DNA of 64,000 bases. It comes from Micractinium sp. NFX-FRZ. Lineage: Eukaryota; Chlorophyta; Trebouxiophyceae; Chlorellales; Chlorellaceae. Where the stretch lies: positions 1-64,000 of the forward strand of contig JAPTJF010000052.1 of NCBI GenBank assembly GCA_029339195.1. The letters are read 5' to 3'. Shown piece by piece: positions 57,148 to 64,000 of this stretch. A program made the translations under genes and the position numbers. The notes under the pieces were generated by a model. It was not told the origin of the DNA and did not search any database. It saw only the letters and a list, made by a program, of their open reading frames with translations. Within the stretch, counting starts at the first letter, position 1; the number at the start of each line of letters is the position of its first letter.

Positions 57148-58786
57148 TCAGCGGGGGCTGTCCCCGCCTTGCTGCTGCTGCTGCTCCTGCTGGGTGGCAC
57201 GAGGGCCGGGGCTGCTGTGCCCGCTGCTGCCCAGCCCTGCCTGCTTGGCCAGCGCTAGCAGCTGCAGCTGCCGCTCAGCTGCCAGCTCCTCTAGGCGGTC
57301 CCCCAGCGCAGCCACCACCTCCTCCCCCAGCGAAGCTGTGCTGGGGGTGGCGGGCTGGCAGGCGCTGCTGCCGCCGCTGCCGCCTTCCTCTTCTTGGTCG
57401 CCACACCCTGCCGCCCACTCCTCCTCCTGCAGATTGGCAGCAGCGAATGAGCACGCAGGCTTGGATCAGCTGCACAGGCCGCAGCTGTGCTGAGCCTTGC
57501 ATACTTGCAGGGGCTAGGTGCGTGTGGGGTCAGCGCCGCTGCTCAGCTAGCAAACCGTTTATGCGTGCACATACCTGTTTATGCGTGTACATACCACCAC
57601 GCCTGTCACACATATGCAGCACATGCAGGCATGCACCCACCAAAGCTTTTGGCGCACCCCTGGTGGCGACAGCAACTCGAGCCCCACCTTACACAAAGCA
57701 CATGCACCCACACTGATAGCACGGCACATGCGCTCGACCACACTACTGGCAGCACACACATTCACCCACACCACCAGCAGCACACCTCTGGTGCTGGCAT
57801 GAACACTCTGCCCCAACCACCACATCAGGCACTCCACTCAACACACGGAACACAGCAACTTCGATCCCACTCTTCCACTAACAGCGCACCTCTGGCGGCA
57901 GCAGATAGTCAAGCCTCTCCTCCAGCTGCGCCTTCTCCGCCTCCAGCTGCGCCGCCTGCCGCTGCAGCTGCTGCTTCTCCGCCAGCAGGGCCTGCGCCTG
58001 GGCAGCCATCTGCTGCATCATTTCGTCGGCAGCCTCCCGCTCCGCCTGCAGGCGACGCAGCTGCTCGTGCAGCTCGATGCTGTTGCTACCTGCTGCTGGC
58101 TGCTGGCGCCGGTTGATATCAACATCCGGGCTGCCACCGCGGCTGCGCTGGTGCTTCGGGTGATGCGGCTGCCGCAGAAGAGGAGGAGGAGCATCCTCCG
58201 CTTGGGCAGCTGCAGCGCTGATCGAGCGCTGCCTCGGCCGCCGTTGCCGCCTTTGCTGTACCGGCTGCTGGCGCGCTGGCGCGGGTGGCTGGTCGGCAGC
58301 GCTGCCCGCCGGGCCCCGGCTACTGCTCCTGCTGCTGCTGCCGCTGCCGCTGCCGTCGGTGCGCGCCTGCCGGTCTTGCTGGCAGGCCAGCAGCTGGCGG
58401 GCCACAAGCGGGTGTGACAGCGATACACGTCTGGACAGGCCGGGTGGAGGCGCAACTCCTTGTGCTGCCGAAAAGGGCTCCCTGCAGTGCAGCGGGCAGG
58501 CCGAGATTTTGAGGGGTGACCAGTGGAGCGCCCAACCGACGGCTGCCCAAGCCCTTTGCAGCTGCTACGGAAAGAGACATGAGCTGCAGATGGGAGGCGC
58601 TTGCTGCACTCTGAAGCTTTCGCACCACCGTCTGCCAAAGTGATGCTCAGGATGTGCACTGAGCCGCACAAGTGCGGGCGCTTACCTGGTCACCTTGCCG
58701 CCAGCTCCCGCCAGTGCCGGCACATGCACCTCTGGCTCTGTCTCGAGTGGACCGAGCCGGTCGAACACGGACCGGCGATCGCTCAT
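57148..58786 (-). CDS. Coiled-coil protein with N-terminal SVFDRLG motif
   Basis: Exons 58786-58686, 58481-57890, 57426-57148; 323 aa, phases consistent. It opens MSDRRSVFDRLGPLE, a compact motif that looks conserved. A basic Ser/Arg/Gln/Pro-rich disordered region follows (RRQRRPRQRSISAAA), then a clear coiled coil of about 75 residues (LHEQLRRLQAEREAADEMMQ ... LEAEKAQLEERLDYLLPPE). It ends with an acidic region, a second short helix (LEELAAERQLQLLALAKQ) and a Gln run. No family recognised. Basic SR-like composition and the first motif would fit a nuclear RNA-related protein, but that is a guess. Divergent from the INSIG-like gene. Confidence 0.6.
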
Positions 58787-59176
58787 AGTGCGTTGCTTCC
58801 CTCTCACAAACAGAGAAGACCAGGGGCGTCTGCTCGCTAGAGCAACCGACAAGTGGCGGTAGCCTGGACGCTCCGCCTTGCTGCTTGCGTCGAAAATTAT
58901 TGCACCGGGCAGTGCTAGATCGGCTTGCAAACAATGCTTGCAAACAAACTGTCGACCGCCGCCTGCTGCCAGAGCACAGCACGGCAGGATTTTCCTCACC
59001 CCTTGCAGCCACGCAGCTGACGCCCCCTACTGCAAACCCAGGATTCCCGGTGCCCCGAGCAGCATCTTGCAGCGCTCCCCGTCTCGCCCGAGCGCTCCCC
59101 GCCCGCCGCCTTGCGAGTACCCGCTTGGCAACTGGCGCAGCCCCCTCCCCCAGGAGCGGCAACCGCAGCAGCAGCC
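58787..59176. promoter_or_regulatory. Divergent promoter region, coiled-coil / INSIG-like
   Basis: 390 bp between head-to-head starts. No recognisable box; promoter role inferred. Confidence 0.4.
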
Positions 59177-60401
59177 ATGCAGGCGACGTGCAGCCTCCCA
59201 TCCGCTCTCACCGCCCGCCCGGCTCTCCCTGCCCGGCCGGCCCGGCGGGCAGCGGCACCCGTGCAAGCGGCGTCCACCCGCATGCCCGGCTCCTCCTCTC
59301 CTTCCCCCAAAGACACCGCTGGCCCGGGCGATGTGCTGTCCATTGCCGCTACGCTAGGCCTGACGGGAGCTACGATTGGCACGTATATGGACGGCATTCA
59401 CTCGCGCGTGCAAGTGCTGGTTTACGACCTGCTCCCGCTCACCCACGGCGGCCTGCACACCTCCGCCATCGTGCCGCCGCTGCTGGCAGGCAAGCTTGGG
59501 CGCTGGGAAGCTGGAGAAGGGTGCTGAGCAGGGGGCAGCGGGCGCTTGGTTGTGTGCTTGCACCAGATGCAGTGTGCAGGCAGCAGGCTGGGCAGCTTCC
59601 GGAGGCGCCTGCCCAGAGGCGGTACCGGTCCGCCCATGGCCTTCTTTTGCGTGCATGACATGCCTTACCTCCCCCTGCCTTACCTCCTTCTCTCCCAACT
59701 CTCCCAACCCCCGTGCAGCCTTCTACATGACCCTGGGCGGGCTCTATGTGAAGGCTGACAGCTGGCTGCTTGAGGCTGGGGACCAGGCCACCGAGACCGC
59801 CTACCGCCGCTGCAACCTGGGCACCATGTGCCTGTCCTTCGGGTGAGTGCAGGCAGCAGGAGTAGGCACAGCTTCATGCCTGCAGCATGGCTTCATGCCT
59901 GCAGCATGCTCTTTCTGGTGCCGCTGGTGCTGTGGGAAAGTCAAGTCCAGCAGGCTGCAGCTCGCAGCCTGCCCCCACCGCATGCTGCTCGCAGCCCAGC
60001 CCAGCCCCCCAGCACGCCTGCCTTGCACACACCGACACACCCGCCCCGTCTTCCCCCGCCCCTGCAGCGCTGTGGCCGCCACGCTCGCCCTCTCCAGCGT
60101 GCTCTACACCAACCACGTCCCCGCCGACCAGATCTCCCTCGTGCTGGCCGCCGCCGCTGCCGCCAACTACCTCGTCTTTGACTCCACCAAGCAAGGGCTG
60201 GCGCTGGCGCTGCTGTGCGCGCTGGCCTGCCCCGCCAGCGAGCTCATGCTCATGCACATCCTGCAGCTCTGGCACTACCCCCAGGCCACGCTGTTCACCG
60301 AGATCCCGCACTCGGGCATGCTCGCCTGGGTGCCCTGGTGCTACTTTGCCTACACCCCGGCAGTCGCCCAGCTGGCGCGCTACCTGAAGAAGACGGCTTG
60401 A
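59177..60401 (+). CDS. Plastid-targeted INSIG-like multi-pass membrane protein
   Basis: Exons 59177-59489, 59719-59842, 60068-60401; 256 aa. The first ~45 residues form a transit peptide (MQATCSLPSALTARPALPARPARRAAAPVQAAS is Ala/Arg/Pro/Ser-rich with no acidic residue). The rest has about five hydrophobic helices. TSAIVPPLLAAFYMTLGGLY, then ISLVLAAAAAANYLVFDSTKQGLALAL, and at the end MLAWVPWCYFAYTPAVAQLARYL follow the order and spacing of INSIG proteins (WVPP, the FDRSRSGLGLG-like loop, SWLPCIFF). INSIGs control sterol sensing in the animal ER; a plastid member must do something else. The similarity is from memory and moderate. Intron 1 starts with GC (CTGGCAG/GCAAGC); only this donor fits the phase. 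Confidence 0.65.
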
Positions 60402-61407
60402 GGGGGCACCCTTTGCCCGCCCGCTCCCATCCTCTTCTTGTTCACCGGCGAGGGTGATGTGTCGATTGTTGTGGTGATTGATGAGAAGCATTAGTGTCGC
60501 ACCGTACCCCACCGCTGTGCTGGCACTTGCTGGCCGTGAGCACGGCGAGCTGGCGGCCCCGCTGGCCAAGCCCTCTGCCCTTTCTCGCCTGCCAGCCCGA
60601 TGTTGCTGCGCGGCCCGCCGTGGGCGGCACACAGGGCCCTCCCCCTGCCAACTGAAGACAGAACAAATGTGCCGCCCCCATGCCCTGCGCCCTTTTTGCC
60701 CCTGTGAGAACTTGCTGTACACATCCCCCCACTCCATCTGTGTCCCATAGCTGTTTTGTCCACCTTATCATGCCCTCCGCACTGCCTAGCACCTCCTGCT
60801 TCCTGCTCCCATCTCCCCGCACTCCTCCTCTCTACTCCCTGCTGATCTGCCCACCCGCCGTCACGTGGCAGGCAGACGCGCGCTCGCCATGGCGCAGCAC
60901 CCATGAACCTGCACACAGCATCAGGCCGCTTTCCCTCCCGCACACTGACGCACGTTGCACGCACCTTTTGTAAGAGAAGACTGCCCGATGCTGAGCGGTT
61001 CAACAGAAGTGAAAGGCTCTGGCGTGGTTTCAATGCTGGTGGGCAGCTAGTGTAGCTAAGGCCGGCTGTTTGGTGCGCCTCTGTCGAGAGAGTGCTAAAG
61101 TGTGCATGCCGCTGGGGCACGGAGGAATGGGAGGTGCCAGTTCTGAGGTGAGAGGAGGAGAAGGACATGCAAGCAGCATGCCCAGGAATTCAAGGGCAAC
61201 ACAGACCAGTACTGTGAAGGTATAACAGAAGAGAGAGTCCAGTCCTGCTAATATTAAGAGGGGAAGTGAGTGGCAAACAAAAGCCCAGGGGGCTGGGTAC
61301 GAGAAGCAGGCTATGTTGACGTGGCTTCGTGCAGCCAGCACGCCAGGCTGCCCCTGCATTGTCCAAGTCATGCACCTGCGCCAGCCGCAGGCCTTGGCTG
61401 CAGCCAT
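60402..61407. other. Convergent intergenic region
   Basis: 1006 bp between two gene ends. It contains a plus-strand TGTAA at about 60969 and is less GC-rich after 60980. No gene seen. Confidence 0.55.
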
Positions 61408-62989
61408 CTATTGCTTGCCCGCGCGAGACCAGGAGGGCTTGAAGCTGCGCTGCTCGGTAGGCGTGGCGGCGGAGGGCCAGGCGCTGGGGCTGGGATGCGC
61501 CGGGGCCGCAGAGTCAAAGGGGTTGTCGTTCAGGTCGCTGGCATCGGTGACCACCCTGCAGGCAAGGCAGGCGGGGGCGGGGGCGGCGCAGGGCACATGA
61601 GGGTCGGTGCATGAGGGCCAGGAGGTACCGTGGGGGATGCAGCGATGGGAACCACAACTGGCATCACAGCGCAGAGGGCACTAGATGCCCGCCATGCATG
61701 CCATGCCATGCAGTTGTGTGTGCACACGTTGCCTGCGCCAGCTGCCCCTCACGCCTGCCCCTGCCTGCTGCGGTTTTGTACCCCTGTGTGCCCCCTGCCC
61801 CTGGCCAGCACCCACCCAGCACCCACCTGGTGCTGATCTTGCCCGCCTCCATCTCCACCTCCAGCTTGGCATCCTCAGCCGCCGCATTGCGCTCAAACAA
61901 GCTGCTGCGCATGGCCGTGCGCTGCTGCTGCTGCCGCTCCGCAGCCGACCCAGACGCTGCGGTCAGGCTGATCACGCGCTTGCTGCCGGCGCCCTCGTCC
62001 GGTGCCAGGCCCAGCTTGCTCTTGAGGGCGTCCAGCTGCTCGGCAGCTGCCGCACGCCTGGCATCATACTCCGCCTCCTCCTCCTCCTGGAACTCCTCGT
62101 ACGACCTGCCACGCGCGCAGCAGCGCAGGCAGGAGGCCAGGGCGATGGCCGCCATCTGCGCACCCAGCAGGCCCAGCAGCACCCAGCGACCGATGATGAT
62201 GATCTGGTGCAGGTTCTCCCTGAGAAGAGTTGAGGGAAGGACAGAAAGGGGTGTGTGCATGAGATTGACGGGGCACATGGGTGCTGGTTTGCCCGCCGGG
62301 ATAACGTGCAGCTGTCGCTGGCAGCGGTTTTGATGGCTGGACGACGCTGGCAAGGTTGGGCAGGAGGGGCTGGCAGTTGAAAGCGGGAGCGACAGCTGGA
62401 GGTGCGGCAACCCCACACACACGCTCCCTTTTGCACACCGTACTACTCACTTGATGCCATCCTTGCGGGCACGCTGGTAGCTGGCGATTGTCTTCTCTGC
62501 GTGCCCGGGGGCGATGAAGAGGTAGAGCACCAGACCCGCCTGGGCCAGGGTGGCCATCACGGCCAGCACAACGTACACGCCAAGGCAGCAGCGGATGCGG
62601 CAGCCGCCAAACAGGCCAAACACTGCGGTCACGAGGGCCAGGCAACCGATGGCCCACAGACCCCTGCAGGATCAGGGTGGCCGGGACAATGGGTGAGAGG
62701 TTCATTGAGGGCTGGCAGGGCTGAAGTGAGGCGTGTGCGGCGACAGCTGGGCTGCGCCGGGCAGCCACCGGGGCCGCCGCTGCAGCCCTGCCCCGCCTCC
62801 GGCGCCCTCCCGAATCGCTTACAAGGTAAGTGGGTCTCCTGGCGGGAACTGCAGGAAGACCGCCACGGTGATAAAGCCGGCGCCAGCCAGCAGCTGGAGC
62901 ACCGACAGCACCCTGAGCTGCATTGCCAGCAGCCGGGTGCCGCGCTCAGCCAGAGTGGTCTTCTTGCGCTCTGGCATATCGGAGGCCAT
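61408..62989 (-). CDS. Tetraspanin-like four-helix membrane protein with NPF motif
   Basis: Exons 62989-62823, 62663-62451, 62219-61827, 61555-61408; 306 aa, phases consistent. Four hydrophobic helices: ~20-50 (LLAMQLRVLSVLQLLAGAGF), ~57-77 (LWAIGCLALVTAVFGLFGG), ~80-106 (VYVVLAVMATLAQAGLVLYLF) and ~137-160 (WVLLGLLGAQMAAIALASCL). The layout is tetraspanin-like, but the loop between helices 3 and 4 is only about 30 residues and lacks the CCG motif, so assignment to the family is loose. The cytoplasmic tail is long, with an acidic helix (YEEFQEEEEAEYDARRAAAAEQL) and, near the end, LNDNPFDS. NPF is the classic ligand of EH domains in endocytic adaptors, suggesting membrane traffic. Cys pairs after helices 2 and 4 could be acylated. 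Confidence 0.65.
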
Positions 62990-64000
62990 GGTGCGCGGCT
63001 GCTGGGGCCGCGAGGGGGCCGGCTGGGAGCCAACTGCCACTCTCGGTGACGCGAAAGCGGTTGTGGGTTCTTCAAACAAGCTTGTGAATGAGACAGAATA
63101 CGAAGATGAGGATGCAATGCGGAGAGCGGCGGCGGTAGCGGGTGCTGGGTTTGGCAGCTGTCGCCGCGGCGCGCCGCTGTGTTTTGGGGGCGCCCGGCTG
63201 GCGCCGCCACCCGGCCCAGTGGCGGCGGAGGCGAGTTGTGAGAGCTTCTTGCCACTTGTAGCACCCGAATTCTGTGTACACAACGGATGCCCTTCTGCGT
63301 GCTGTTTTGGCTCAGCCAAGCCCGTGCACAATGAGGTCTGATTGGACGGGTCTCAAGAGCCATACTAACCAGCGCCCTGCCAGTGCCCCGCATGTTCAAA
63401 TCCCCAACCACTATTGTATGTGGAGTCCGTACCTCCCTCGCGAGCTTTACAGGTCGCAAAATACAAGGTTTTTATGCAGATGTAACCTAACAGGGACAGA
63501 ACCTGCAGCACCATACTAGAAGCTGCGGCGCGATACTGGAAGCTGTAGCTCCACACCAGGGCCACACTGGGCCGCATGGTGTCTCTGCTTGGATGGATCA
63601 ATTGCACCTGGCCACCAAAATCGGCCCCTAGTGATGCTCGTTTTGCCCGCAGTAGTGCTAAGTTGAGGTATGAGTGGAGAAGCAGCTGTAGGGCCATACT
63701 GGAATTTGCAGCACCATACCTGGCCTTACCTCATCCCTACCCCGCTGGGGTCCCCGGATGGCTTACCAACTCATGGTCTACTGATGCTCGCTTGCGGCTC
63801 TACAGCATCATTCTACCTCATCGTCGTGATTTGTGCACTCTAGGTCTTTCCTACAACCGAGCAAGTTCCTCAGGTGAGCCCCAGCCCTAGGGATGTGACC
63901 ACTGCATGGGCTGCGCCCCTTCACTTGCTGCGGCCCCTGCCCAGCCTCAACCCTGCCCTGCCCTGCGCGCCTGCGCGCATCAAAGCTAGCGCAAGACGGA
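62990..64000. other. Upstream of tetraspanin-like gene; no gene seen
   Basis: 1011 bp. The first ~300 bp should include the minus-strand promoter. From 63270 the base composition drops toward lower GC. Between 63505 and 63720 phrases such as CATACTGGAAGCTG and GCACCATAC recur, suggesting an old repeat. A 110-codon minus-strand frame over this part has no recognisable features. Confidence 0.45.
63505..63720. repeat. Diffuse short repeats (CCATACTGGAA / AGCTG)
   Basis: GCACCATACTAGAAGCTG, GCGATACTGGAAGCTGTAG, GCTGTAGGGCCATACTGGAA and GCAGCACCATAC occur in about 215 bp. They could be the edge of a decayed mobile element; no termini identified. Confidence 0.4.

Noticed and set aside
56286..57716. 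476-codon plus-strand frame
   Set aside because: Antisense to the last exon of the coiled-coil gene and otherwise low complexity; no recognisable domain or splice pattern.
59490..59533. Downstream GT donors for INSIG-like exon 1
   Set aside because: The GT sites after 59489 give the wrong phase for exon 2; only the GC donor after 59489 fits.
1..64000. CRISPR arrays, phage or bacterial operons, viral genes
   Set aside because: All genes are intron-containing eukaryotic genes with plant-type homologies. No regular spacer array, integrase or capsid-like frame was found.

Overview
This is nuclear DNA of a green alga, most likely a chlorophyte such as a Chlorella-like trebouxiophyte. The signs are very high GC, long CAG/CTG runs, Ala/Gln-rich proteins and dense short GT-AG introns (usually 80-500 bp). 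Near several stop codons there is the chlorophyte poly(A) signal TGTAA, and one intron carries a CCCTAAA-type telomere-like array. The order-level guess is inference. There is no prokaryotic gene arrangement, CRISPR array, rRNA or convincing tRNA. I rebuilt 17 spliced genes by hand. In each, every chosen exon junction keeps the reading frame and the summed exons divide by three. They contain 101 introns, five of which have GC donors.

Layout: (1) 777-5085 (-) ABCB-type half transporter, divergent from (2) 5419-17271 (+) a 2357-aa kinesin-12-like motor; (3) 17724-18752 (+) IQ-motif protein; (4) 19617-21597 (+) SLC25A34/35-type mitochondrial carrier; (5) 22020-23474 (+) secreted protein of unknown function; (6) 24165-29129 (-) NODULIN HOMEOBOX (NDX)-like protein without a visible homeodomain, divergent from (7) 29379-34974 (+) PrimPol primase-polymerase with a roughly 900-residue Q-rich N-terminal extension; (8) 35181-36691 (+) Mediator MED4; (9) 37201-38291 (-) RBM7-like RRM protein, divergent from (10) 38913-45959 (+) ABCB6/HMT1-type heavy-metal transporter; (11) 46863-47920 (-) plastid-targeted Gly-rich membrane protein, divergent from (12) 48291-49416 (+) J-domain protein; (13) 50543-51310 (-) LSM2, divergent from (14) 51717-55944 (+) an in-frame cyclophilin-SYF2 fusion; (15) 57148-58786 (-) coiled-coil protein, divergent from (16) 59177-60401 (+) plastid-targeted INSIG-like membrane protein; (17) 61408-62989 (-) tetraspanin-like protein with an NPF motif.

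Themes: many genes sit head-to-head over 250-620 bp and probably share promoters. Two such pairs make functional sense: LSM2 with cyclophilin-SYF2 (both spliceosomal), and NDX with PrimPol (both linked in the literature to single-stranded DNA and R-loops). Nuclear RNA handling is well represented (LSM2, cyclophilin-SYF2, RBM7-like, MED4).

The best candidates for something undescribed are the cyclophilin-SYF2 fusion, the giant PrimPol, and a recurring pattern in which introns or 3' flanks carry decayed copies of the neighbouring exon edge, sometimes including the splice site. That pattern appears in at least five places and suggests local tandem duplication as a source of new intron sequence.
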